This document shows positions 35,007 through 42,081 of a stretch of DNA of 55,302 nt, in pieces. Every line of letters starts with the position of its first letter. The first letter of the stretch is position 1. This DNA comes from Campylobacterota bacterium (GTDB taxonomy: Bacteria; Campylobacterota; Campylobacteria; Campylobacterales; Sulfurimonadaceae). The stretch is taken from contig VCAX01000002.1 of the NCBI GenBank assembly GCA_013607665.1, positions 1-55,302 on the forward strand, in the 5' to 3' direction. The translations under genes were made by a program, and so were the position numbers. A model generated the notes under the pieces. It saw only the letters and a program-made list of their open reading frames with translations. It was not told the DNA's origin and did not search any database.

Positions 35007-35171
35007 TCAACAGTCAACAAACACCTAAAAGCCTTATATTTTGGCTTTTGAGTGTTGTTTTATGTGGTTTCAACATTTTCAACAAAACTTAGTGTTGAAG
35101 AGTGTTGACTACTATCTTTCAACACCTTAGCTTCCCTAATTACTTGCTTAATGAAAATTGTTGAATGTTGA
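35007..35171. repeat. Cluster of nine TCAACA/TGTTGA iterons
   Basis: TCAACA at 35007, 35014, 35070, 35079 and 35119; TGTTGA (its complement) at 35093, 35103, 35159 and 35166. Eight of the nine are in close pairs 7-10 bases apart. Such density beside a primase-like gene is typical of a replication origin or of an excisionase-binding array. Confidence 0.6.
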
Positions 35172-35177
35172 ATATGT

Positions 35178-35258
35178 AGGGTAGATTTAATTCAAAAAAT
35201 ATTCAAGAAAGGGTATAATATGCCCTAGTTTATCCATAAGGGTAGATTTAGGGTAGAA
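35178..35258 (+). repeat. Right-end GGGTAGA repeats
   Basis: AGGGTAGATTTA occurs at 35178-35189 and 35239-35250, and AGGGTAGA again at 35250-35257. The last two are 11 bases apart, the same step and orientation as the GGGTAGAA pair before the integrase. Matching units at both ends suggest arm-type integrase sites. Confidence 0.55.
35191..35226 (+). promoter_or_regulatory. trpG: Element-borne promoter likely serving trpG
   Basis: TTCAAA (35191-35196), 17-bp spacer and TATAAT (35214-35219). The -10 lies inside the imperfect palindrome AGGGTATAATATGCCCT (35210-35226), which may be an operator. It points at trpG, about 110 bases downstream, and could replace the promoter cut off at the left end. 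Confidence 0.5.
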
Positions 35259-35329
35259 ATCTACTATTTTAGAAAATTTATAAAATTTAAAAGTCCCTTA
35301 TTTAGGGGTTGATGAGGAAAAAATAAACT

Positions 35330-35349
35330 ATGATTTTAATGATAGATAA
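35330..35349 (+). repeat. attR: right copy of the 20-bp direct repeat
   Basis: First 20 bases of the intact trpG reading frame, identical to 14890-14909. Bases directly before it differ from those before the left copy (T versus C), so the repeat is exactly 20 bp on that side. Confidence 0.88.
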
Positions 35350-35899
35350 TTATGATAGTTTTACATATAATATTGTGCAGTATTGCCGTGAGCTTGGTAC
35401 GGATCTCAAGATCATCAGAAATGATGAGATGAGTGTGGAGGAGATTGAAGCGCTGCATCCTGAAAAGATCATCATCTCTCCGGGACCTGCCTCTCCTGAT
35501 GAAGCAGGTATCACGCTCGATGTGATTAAGCACTTCAAAGACAAGGTGCCGATTTTAGGTATCTGTCTTGGGCATCAGAGTATCGCACAGGTTTTTGGCG
35601 GAGATGTTGTGCGTGCAAAAAATATGATGCACGGAAAGACATCGACTATGCGTCAAAGTTCTGAGTGTGCGATCTTTAAAGATCTTCCGCGTGAGTTTGT
35701 TGCGACACGCTACCACTCTTTGATCGTCGATAAAAATACACTGCCGGATGTAATTGAGCCAAAAGCTTACTCAACAGATGACGAAGAGATTATGGCACTG
35801 AAAATTAAAGATAAAGATATCTATGGTGTACAGTTTCACCCAGAGTCTATCATGAGTGAATATGGTCATGAGATGATAGGAAACTTCTTAAAATTATGA
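35330..35899 (+). CDS. trpG: Anthranilate / aminodeoxychorismate synthase component II (glutamine amidotransferase)
   Basis: This class I amidotransferase supplies ammonia from glutamine to chorismate for tryptophan or folate synthesis. The 189 residues start with MIDNYDSFTYNI. The nucleophile is C79 in GICLGHQ and the dyad is H170 and E172 in HPES. The first 20 bases are the element's integration site, and the frame is fully restored, so the enzyme should be normal. Its 5' region is now element DNA. The next gene starts within the stop (ATGA). Whether the main role is in tryptophan or folate synthesis cannot be told. Confidence 0.92.
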   Translation: MILMIDNYDSFTYNIVQYCRELGTDLKIIRNDEMSVEEIEALHPEKIIISPGPASPDEAGITLDVIKHFKDKVPILGICLGHQSIAQVFGGDVVRAKNMMHGKTSTMRQSSECAIFKDLPREFVATRYHSLIVDKNTLPDVIEPKAYSTDDEEIMALKIKDKDIYGVQFHPESIMSEYGHEMIGNFLKL

Positions 35900-37098
35900 A
35901 ATATAGAATCATCTTATTTCTGATTTTAGGAATAGATGCACTTGTTCTTTTCTTTGAGGCTTCCCATCTTTCTATTTCTTCAAGTGGAGCGAGCATCCTG
36001 TATGGGCCTACTTCTTTCTTACAGCTTCTTGTAAAAAGTTCTCTAGCTTTCTTTGGCCATAATGACTTTGGGCTGCGTTTTATCTTTATATGTATGCACC
36101 TGTTGAGTGCTGTGCTCATCTACCTTATATCCGGGCGTTATTTAAAAGAGGAGAGAAACAGACTCTGGCTGCTGCTAACATTCGTTTTACTGCCTGGCGT
36201 TATCAGTTCTGCAGTGATGGTCAATCATGCAGGGCTTATCATCTTCGGTCTGCTTTTGTATCTCTATCTTGAAGATAAATGCTCCAAACTCTTTATAAAC
36301 CTTCTGCTGTTTATCTATGCACTTATTGATATAGGTTTTGTCTATCTCTTTTTAGGACTTGCATTTTATTATTTGTTTAACAAACAAACAAAAGAATTCG
36401 TTTACAATATTGCGCTCTTTTTTCTCTCTTCTTATCTTTATGGCTTTGATATCTATGGTTTTCCTCGCGGGCACTTTCTAGATACTATCGGTGTGTACAG
36501 TGCCATTTTTACGCCTATTATCTTCATTTACCTTTTTTATGTGCTCTACAGACGTTATCTTGCAGACAAAAAAGACAAACTTTGGTACATCGCTTCGACT
36601 GCACTGCTTTTTTCTCTGCTTATCTCATTTAGGCAAAAAGTGGACATAGAACATTTCGCTCCCTACTTGATTGTCGCTTTGCCTCTGGCAGCACAAACTT
36701 TTGCAAGCTCTTATAAAGTACGTCTAAAAGAGCACAGGCGAGGATATAGAGCCATTTTTATACTGGCTTTTGTTCTGTTGATACTCAATAGTTTGGTTGT
36801 TTTTTTCAACAAAGAGCTCTATCTTGTTCTAAATAATCCTAAAAAGAACTTCGCTTATAATGTAGGCATCGCTAAAGAACTTGCACAGCAGCTAGAAAAC
36901 AAGGGTGTGCATTGCGCGAAGACAGATGCAAAGATGCAAAGAAGATTGCGCTTTTACGGCATAAATGAATGCACAAAAAATAATTTAAAAGAACTGCCTC
37001 TCCAAAGTAAAACAGAGGAAGATGTAACCATACGTTACAAAAATAAAATTCTCTATAAAGCCACTGTTACTAAATTAAACAATAAACAGAGCAATTAG
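35896..37098 (+). CDS. Polytopic membrane protein, GT-C glycosyltransferase-like
   Basis: The 400-residue protein has about nine or ten hydrophobic helices and a soluble C-terminal tail of about 90 residues. The GPTSFLQLLVKSSLAFFGHNDFGLRFI region and the RYLKEERNRLWLLLTFVLLPGVISSAVMVN helices resemble the GT-C/ArnT-like fold (glycosyltransferase family 39 type). Such enzymes use lipid-linked sugars at the periplasmic face. No catalytic Asp-Asp motif is convincing, so the substrate is unknown. It overlaps trpG by four bases. Confidence 0.65.
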   Translation: MKYRIILFLILGIDALVLFFEASHLSISSSGASILYGPTSFLQLLVKSSLAFFGHNDFGLRFIFICMHLLSAVLIYLISGRYLKEERNRLWLLLTFVLLPGVISSAVMVNHAGLIIFGLLLYLYLEDKCSKLFINLLLFIYALIDIGFVYLFLGLAFYYLFNKQTKEFVYNIALFFLSSYLYGFDIYGFPRGHFLDTIGVYSAIFTPIIFIYLFYVLYRRYLADKKDKLWYIASTALLFSLLISFRQKVDIEHFAPYLIVALPLAAQTFASSYKVRLKEHRRGYRAIFILAFVLLILNSLVVFFNKELYLVLNNPKKNFAYNVGIAKELAQQLENKGVHCAKTDAKMQRRLRFYGINECTKNNLKELPLQSKTEEDVTIRYKNKILYKATVTKLNNKQSN

Positions 37099-37141
37099 AT
37101 AGTTAAGATAAAGCAAAGATATTTATTAAATGAGTTTATGC

Positions 37142-37172
37142 TAAAATTACCCACAAATATTAAAATAGGGAG
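37142..37172 (+). promoter_or_regulatory. aclBA promoter -10 and ribosome binding site
   Basis: An extended -10, TATGCTAAAAT (TAAAAT at 37142-37147), and a GGGAG ribosome site (37168-37172) precede the aclB ATG at 37178. This is the only promoter-like sequence in the 79-base gap before aclB. Confidence 0.5.
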
Positions 37173-37177
37173 TTTCT

Positions 37178-38518
37178 ATGGCTCAAAAAGCGATACGAGA
37201 ATACGACGCAAAGTCAATTTTAGCAAAACACTGGAACAAATACTTTCCAGATTTTACTTATTCATATGAAACAGTTTTAGTAACTTCAGGTGCTGAACTA
37301 CTTGAAGCTGCAAAAGAAAAGCCGTGGTTAAAAGAGAAACCACTAGTAGCAAAACCAGATATGCTATTTGGTAAGCGTGGTAAAAATGGTCTTGTACTTT
37401 TTAAAGATCAAAAACCGGGTGATGTAACTTTAGAAAAAGCTGCAGCTTGGATCGATGAAAAAGCAAAAGAAAATGTTGAAGTATATTTTTCTTTTGATGG
37501 TGATACTCCAACAGGTGAGCCAAAAGTAGATAGATTAACTCACTTCATTGTTGAGCCATTCACTCCGCATGATCAATCAGAAGAGTACTATATCTCTGCT
37601 ACTTGTGTCGGTGATGAAGATGTTCTTTATATGTCAGCTGAAGGTGGTATGGAAGTTGAAGAGGGTTGGGATGAAAAAGTTACTGAAGTAGCGTTCCCGA
37701 TTACTGCAACAGAAGAAGAGATCGCTGAGAAAATCAAGGCGAACATTCCTGCAGATGTAAAAGAAGAAGATAAAGAAAACTTTGCGAAATTCGCTATCGG
37801 TTTCTTTAGAGCGTATCGTGAACTTAACTTCGCTTACCTTGAAATCAATCCGTTTGTTATGCAAGGAACAAAAATCGAGCTTTTAGATATGGTTGCTAAG
37901 CTTGATGATACAGCAGGTTTCATGATGGTAGAAGAGTGGGGTGATGTTGAGTATCCTACTGCATTTGGTATGGAATCAAAATCTCCTGAAGTTGAAGCTA
38001 TTGAAGAGGCTGATGCAAAAACTGGTGCTTCACTCAAGCTTACACTGCTTAAACCGGAAGCGAGAATCTGGACGATGGTTGCCGGTGGTGGTGCTTCAGT
38101 TGTATATGCTGATACAATCGCTGACTTTGCAGGTATTGAAGATCTTGCGAACTATGGTGAGTACTCTGGTGGTCCAACTACAGGTGAGACAAAATTCTAC
38201 GCTGAGACTATTTTAGATCTTATGACAAGAGAAAAAGATCCAAAAGGTCGTGATAAGATCTTAATCATCGGTGGAGCTATTGCAAACTTTACAGATGTTG
38301 CAAAAACATTTACAGGTATCATCCAAGCGTTTGAAGAGTATGCAGATAAGATGAAAGAGGTTGGTATCAAAATCTATGTTCGTCGTGGTGGACCAAACTA
38401 TGAAAAAGGTTTGAAAGATATCAAAGAAGCAGCTGACAGATTAGGTCTTGAGATTCACGTTTATGGGCCAGAAACACACGTTACAGATATTGTACGTATG
38501 GCATTAGAAGAGAAGTAA
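37178..38518 (+). CDS. aclB: ATP-citrate lyase, beta (small) subunit
   Basis: ATP-citrate lyase cleaves citrate to acetyl-CoA and oxaloacetate using ATP and CoA, the key step of the reductive TCA cycle for CO2 fixation. The 446-residue subunit corresponds to the succinyl-CoA-synthetase-beta-like part with an ATP-grasp region (LVAKPDMLFGKRGK, about 56-69). Its citrate-binding domain has YGEYSGGPTTGETKFYAETI (about 328-347) and GGAIANFTDVAKTF. aclA follows nine bases after the stop. Codon use is regular, as expected for a highly expressed gene. Confidence 0.96.
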   Translation: MAQKAIREYDAKSILAKHWNKYFPDFTYSYETVLVTSGAELLEAAKEKPWLKEKPLVAKPDMLFGKRGKNGLVLFKDQKPGDVTLEKAAAWIDEKAKENVEVYFSFDGDTPTGEPKVDRLTHFIVEPFTPHDQSEEYYISATCVGDEDVLYMSAEGGMEVEEGWDEKVTEVAFPITATEEEIAEKIKANIPADVKEEDKENFAKFAIGFFRAYRELNFAYLEINPFVMQGTKIELLDMVAKLDDTAGFMMVEEWGDVEYPTAFGMESKSPEVEAIEEADAKTGASLKLTLLKPEARIWTMVAGGGASVVYADTIADFAGIEDLANYGEYSGGPTTGETKFYAETILDLMTREKDPKGRDKILIIGGAIANFTDVAKTFTGIIQAFEEYADKMKEVGIKIYVRRGGPNYEKGLKDIKEAADRLGLEIHVYGPETHVTDIVRMALEEK

Positions 38519-38527
38519 GGAGAAAAG

Positions 38528-40345
38528 ATGGGCAAATTATTTACAAGAGACACACAGGCGATTTTCTGGAATAACAACAAAACTGCTATTCAGAGAATGC
38601 TTGACTATGACTATACAATTAAAAGAGAGACACCATCTGTTGCAGCTATCGTAGCACCTACAAGTGGAAACAAGTTTGAGAAGTTCTTTTGGGGTGGTGA
38701 TGAGATTATGATCCCACTTTACAAAAGTACTGCTGAAGCAAAAGCTGCACAGCCACAAGCTGATGTACTTTTAAACTTTGCATCATTTAGAACTGCTTAT
38801 GATGTGACTATGGAAGCATTGAATCTTGGTGGTTTCAAAACTATCATGATCACTGCTGAGGGAATTCCTGAGAGACTTGCACGTGGTATGAATGCATATG
38901 CTCGTGAGCTTGGTGTTGTTGTTATCGGGCCTGCTACTGTTGGTGCTATCGCTCCGGGTGCATTCAAAATTGCAAACATTGGTGGTACTATTGAGAACAT
39001 CATCAACTCTAAACTGCACCGTGCAGGTTCTTGTGGACTTGTAACACGTTCAGGTGGACTTTTTAATGAACTTTCAAACATCATCGCTATCAATGCTGAT
39101 GGTATTGCTGAGGGTGTTGCTATCGGTGGAGATAGATTTGTTGGCTCTGTTTTCATTGACAATTTACTTCGTATGCAAGAGAATCCAGATGTAAAATATA
39201 TGATTTTACTAGGTGAAGTTGGTGGTACTGAAGAGTATAAAGTGATCGAAGCAGTAAAATCTGGAAAGATCACAAAACCAATCATCGCGTGGTGTATCGG
39301 TACTATTGCTAAATACTATGATTCTGGTGTTCAGTTCGGTCACGCAGGTGCATCTGCAAATGCTGAGAGAGAGACTGCTGAAGCGAAAAACAAAGCAATG
39401 GCAGAAGCTGGTATTCATGTTCCTGCAACATTTAATGATCTTCCAGCGAAAATCAGAGAAGTATATGAAGACCTTAAAGCAAAAGGTGTTATCGGTGAGA
39501 TTGAAGAGCCAGAGATTAACATCGTACCAAAAGTACGCCGTCCTAAACAGTTCATCTGTACTATCTCTGATGACCGTGGTGAAGAGGCAACATATGCAGG
39601 TTTCCCAATCTCTAGCGTTGCTACTCCAGACACTGATAAAGGTATCGGTGATGTTATTTCCCTTCTTTGGTTCAAAAAACAGTATCCGAAATGGGCTACA
39701 GACTTCATTGAAACAGTAATCAAAACTGTTGCTGATCATGGTCCGGCGGTTTCAGGTGCGCATAATGCAAAAGTAACTGCTCGTGCTGGAAAATCTGTTG
39801 TTGAATCACTCGTAACCGGTCTTTTAACAATCGGTCCACGTTTTGGTGGTGCAATCGATGGTGCAGCGAAATATTTCAAATATGCAGACGATAACAATCT
39901 CTCTCCAAAAGAGTTCTTATCATACATGAAAAAAGAGGGTGTGCCAATTCCAGGTATCGGTCACCGTATTAAATCTTTGAAAAACCCAGATTTGCGTGTA
40001 ACCGGTCTTATGAACTATGCAGCAGAGCATTTCCCTGCTACACCACTTCTTGACTATGCAAAAACTGTAGAAGCATTGACAACAAGTAAAAAAGAGAACC
40101 TAATCCTTAACGTTGATGGTACTATCGGTATCTTAATGGTTGATATGTGGAGAGCGCTTGGATACTCTGAAGAAGAGATTAATGAGTTTATCGAATCAGG
40201 TACACTCAATGCATTCTTCATCGTTGGTCGTTCAATCGGTTTCATCGGTCACGTACTTGATGAAAAACGCCTTGCAATGCCAATGTATCGTCACCCAATG
40301 GATGATATCCTTTATGATGTTAAAAAAGCTGAGAAAATCGACTAA
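38528..40345 (+). CDS. aclA: ATP-citrate lyase, alpha (large) subunit
   Basis: The 605-residue subunit joins a succinyl-CoA-synthetase-alpha-like half to a citrate-synthase-like C-terminal half. The phosphorylated histidine is H272 in QFGHAGAS. The citrate-synthase part shows GPAVSGAHNAKVTARAGK and the IPGIGHRIKSLKNPD motif with its catalytic His. With aclB it forms the complete two-subunit enzyme found in Chlorobium and autotrophic Campylobacterota. A strong hairpin follows the gene. Confidence 0.97.
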   Translation: MGKLFTRDTQAIFWNNNKTAIQRMLDYDYTIKRETPSVAAIVAPTSGNKFEKFFWGGDEIMIPLYKSTAEAKAAQPQADVLLNFASFRTAYDVTMEALNLGGFKTIMITAEGIPERLARGMNAYARELGVVVIGPATVGAIAPGAFKIANIGGTIENIINSKLHRAGSCGLVTRSGGLFNELSNIIAINADGIAEGVAIGGDRFVGSVFIDNLLRMQENPDVKYMILLGEVGGTEEYKVIEAVKSGKITKPIIAWCIGTIAKYYDSGVQFGHAGASANAERETAEAKNKAMAEAGIHVPATFNDLPAKIREVYEDLKAKGVIGEIEEPEINIVPKVRRPKQFICTISDDRGEEATYAGFPISSVATPDTDKGIGDVISLLWFKKQYPKWATDFIETVIKTVADHGPAVSGAHNAKVTARAGKSVVESLVTGLLTIGPRFGGAIDGAAKYFKYADDNNLSPKEFLSYMKKEGVPIPGIGHRIKSLKNPDLRVTGLMNYAAEHFPATPLLDYAKTVEALTTSKKENLILNVDGTIGILMVDMWRALGYSEEEINEFIESGTLNAFFIVGRSIGFIGHVLDEKRLAMPMYRHPMDDILYDVKKAEKID

Positions 40346-40366
40346 TTTTCTTTTCATGACATCTTT

Positions 40367-40393
40367 GAGTCAAAGAGTTTTTCTCTTTGGCTC
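40367..40393 (+). terminator. Terminator of aclBA
   Basis: GAGTCAAAGAG and CTCTTTGGCTC form an 11-bp stem with one G-U pair around a five-T loop, 22 bases after the aclA stop. The bases after it are rich in T (CTTCTTT...TTTTCTTTCT), so it fits a rho-independent terminator. Confidence 0.75.
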
Positions 40394-40469
40394 ACTTCTT
40401 TAAAAATTTTCTTTCTCCTTTTTACGAATTACCATTTTATAACCAATTCTATGCTATTATTTTACATAC

Positions 40470-40475
40470 TATAAT
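40470..40475 (+). promoter_or_regulatory. gmhA: -10 box of the gmhA promoter
   Basis: A perfect TATAAT lies 14 bases before the ATG at 40489. Transcription would begin at about 40482, so longer reading frames that start upstream are excluded as the real protein. Confidence 0.55.
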
Positions 40476-40488
40476 TATGGAAATTTCT

Positions 40489-41079
40489 ATGAAAAACTAC
40501 ATTAAAGACCAGATAAAAAAATCGTATGAAACAAAACAGGCAATTTATGAAAATGAAGCACTTTTAAACAAAATAGAAGAAGTCGCACAGATGTGTGTTG
40601 ATCTCTATAAAGGTGATAAAAAGACCATTTTGGCCGGTAATGGCGGGAGTGCTGCAGATGCACAGCATATTGCGGCAGAGCTTGTCGGTCGTTATGGCTT
40701 TGACAGACCATCAATTCCATCACTTGCACTTACTACTGATACATCGAACCTGACTGCAATTGGGAATGATTATGGGTATGATCAAGTCTTCTCACGCCAG
40801 TTGGAGGGAATGGGACAAGCAGGTGATATTTTCATCGGTATTTCAACTTCAGGCAACTCGGTCAATATCATCAAAGCATTTGAGAGTGCCAAGAAAAAAG
40901 GCATTACGACTGTGGCACTTACAGGTCGTGATGGTGGTGCAATGGCAAAAATGGCGGATGTCGCTTTGGTCGTGCCGTCAAACTCTACGCCACGTATTCA
41001 AGAGTCGCATATTCTTATCGGGCATATAATTTGTGACATTATTGAAAAAGAGATCTTTGGTGATGGTGTAGGTGTGTAG
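40489..41079 (+). CDS. gmhA: Sedoheptulose 7-phosphate isomerase
   Basis: GmhA makes D-glycero-D-manno-heptose 7-phosphate, the first step to ADP-heptose for LPS core. The SIS-domain protein has AGNGGSAADAQHIAAELVGR (about 46-65), TTDTSNLTAIGNDYG, GISTSGNSVN and a C-terminal ESHILIGHIICD. The ATG at 40489, with GGAA before it, is preferred. It gives 196 residues, the normal family length, and leaves the TATAAT box upstream. An open frame from 40387 would add an N terminus that crosses the promoter. gmhB follows after three bases. Confidence 0.95.
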   Translation: MKNYIKDQIKKSYETKQAIYENEALLNKIEEVAQMCVDLYKGDKKTILAGNGGSAADAQHIAAELVGRYGFDRPSIPSLALTTDTSNLTAIGNDYGYDQVFSRQLEGMGQAGDIFIGISTSGNSVNIIKAFESAKKKGITTVALTGRDGGAMAKMADVALVVPSNSTPRIQESHILIGHIICDIIEKEIFGDGVGV

Positions 41080-41082
41080 CTC

Positions 41083-41595
41083 TTGAAAAAAGCACTTTTT
41101 TTAGACCGTGACGGTGTTATCAATGTCGAAAAAGAGTATCTCTATGAAAAAGAAGATTTTGAGTTTATTGAGGGGATCTTTGAGCTTTGTCGTCACTATC
41201 AAGCGTTGGGATATTTGATTTTTGTGGTAACGAATCAATCGGGTATTGCACGCAAATTCTACAGTGAAGCAGATTTTTCTAAGCTCACGCAGTGGATGCT
41301 CAAAGAGTTTGAAAAAGAGGGTGTTCACATACAAAATGTCTATCATTGTCCTCATCATCCTGAGATTTCCGGCGAATGTGATTGCAGAAAACCCAAGCCG
41401 GGAATGCTGCGTGAGGCATCCGAAACCTTTGATGTCGATTTAAAGAACTCTATTATGATCGGGGACAAAGAGCGAGATATAGAAGCAGGATTAAATGCCG
41501 GTTTGCGTGAGACCTATCTTTTTGATGAATTTGAAAAGATCAAAACTACAAAAGCAACAAAAAAAGTAAAAAAATTAGATGAGATTTGGAAATAA
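41083..41595 (+). CDS. gmhB: D-glycero-D-manno-heptose 1,7-bisphosphate 7-phosphatase
   Basis: GmhB removes the 7-phosphate in ADP-heptose synthesis. This 170-residue HAD phosphatase has LFLDRDGVIN at the N terminus with the nucleophile Asp, VVTNQSGIAR and the zinc-binding CPHHPEISGECDCRKPKPGM loop, which is diagnostic of GmhB. MIGDKERDIEAG follows. The start is a TTG three bases after the gmhA stop. It lies next to gmhA in the heptose operon. Confidence 0.94.
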   Translation: MKKALFLDRDGVINVEKEYLYEKEDFEFIEGIFELCRHYQALGYLIFVVTNQSGIARKFYSEADFSKLTQWMLKEFEKEGVHIQNVYHCPHHPEISGECDCRKPKPGMLREASETFDVDLKNSIMIGDKERDIEAGLNAGLRETYLFDEFEKIKTTKATKKVKKLDEIWK

Positions 41596-41598
41596 GCG

Positions 41599-42081
41599 AT
41601 GTTAATACTTAACAGTGGCGGAACATTTAATAAAAGATATAATGAGGAGAGCGGGGTGCTTGAAGTACCTTATGATAATGATGCGATCGATGAGATAATG
41701 GCTTCAATTAAGCATCACTATATGATCGCGGGTGTTGTCTATAAAGATTCACTGGATATGGATATTGAAGATAGAAAACGCATTGCAAGCATCATTGCCG
41801 AATCTGATGAGGCTGAATTCGTGCTGGTGCACGGAACAGACACAATGGATGAGACAGCGGAGTTCTTAGATGCTATTTTTGATGACAGAGTTATCGTACT
41901 CACAGGTGCTATGAAACCCTACAGCATTGAGAAATCTGAGGCAAGTTTCAATCTTGGTATGGCGATAGGTTTTGCCGAGACTCAGGAGATTGCAGGTGTC
42001 TATATCTGTATGAACGGGTATGTACGTCCATGGCAGGAGCTCAAAAAAAATCGTGCAATAGGGAAGTTTCAAGTTGTCTGA
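41599..42081 (+). CDS. Asparaginase-like N-terminal-domain protein
   Basis: The 160-residue protein matches only the N-terminal domain of L-asparaginases. NSGGTFNKRYNEESGVLEVP corresponds to the first catalytic Thr region and VHGTDTMDETAEFL to the second (TDT). MKPYSIEKSEASFNLGMAIG follows. The C-terminal domain of the normal ~330-residue enzyme is absent. This could be a small amidohydrolase of its own, as similar short genes are annotated in relatives. It overlaps the start of ccoI by eight bases. Confidence 0.8.
   Translation: MLILNSGGTFNKRYNEESGVLEVPYDNDAIDEIMASIKHHYMIAGVVYKDSLDMDIEDRKRIASIIAESDEAEFVLVHGTDTMDETAEFLDAIFDDRVIVLTGAMKPYSIEKSEASFNLGMAIGFAETQEIAGVYICMNGYVRPWQELKKNRAIGKFQVV

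Larger units (their letters stand above)
35006..35329. promoter_or_regulatory. Right-end regulatory region of the element
   Basis: No protein gene is seen. It contains, in order: two TCAACA units, a small AAAAGCC/GGCTTTT hairpin (35027-35049) that may end the primase transcript, seven more TCAACA/TGTTGA units, three GGGTAGA units, a promoter-like TTCAAA-N17-TATAAT (35191-35219) inside a near-palindrome, a GTAG-AAAT-CTAC hairpin and a CCCT/AGGG hairpin. GATGAGG (35311-35317) is the only ribosome-site-like stretch before trpG. Confidence 0.55.
14890..35349 (+). mobile_element. Integrative element of about 20.4 kb inserted in the 5' end of trpG
   Basis: Both limits are a perfect 20-bp direct repeat, ATGATTTTAATGATAGATAA, at 14890-14909 and 35330-35349. 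These are the first 20 bases of trpG. A tyrosine recombinase gene lies 174 bases inside the left copy. An AlpA-like protein, a primase-like gene and an iteron cluster lie at the right end. The interior is visibly richer in A+T than its flanks and carries AbiE, XRE-repressor, resolvase and type I restriction genes. No conjugation or phage structural genes are present, so it is best called an integrative or mobilisable island of unknown transfer mode. Confidence 0.88.

Noticed and set aside
35007-35171. CRISPR array
   Set aside because: The repeated unit is only six bases, occurs in both orientations and has irregular spacing; no cas genes are present.
14890-35349. Prophage
   Set aside because: No capsid, terminase, tail, lysis or portal genes are seen.
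39209-39739. Long open frame antisense to aclA (176 residues)
   Set aside because: It is a shadow of a strongly coding gene with regular codon use; no ribosome site and no recognisable domain.
40387-40488. N-terminal extension of gmhA
   Set aside because: The extra residues cross the aclBA terminator region and the TATAAT box and are not GmhA-like; the ATG at 40489 gives the normal length.
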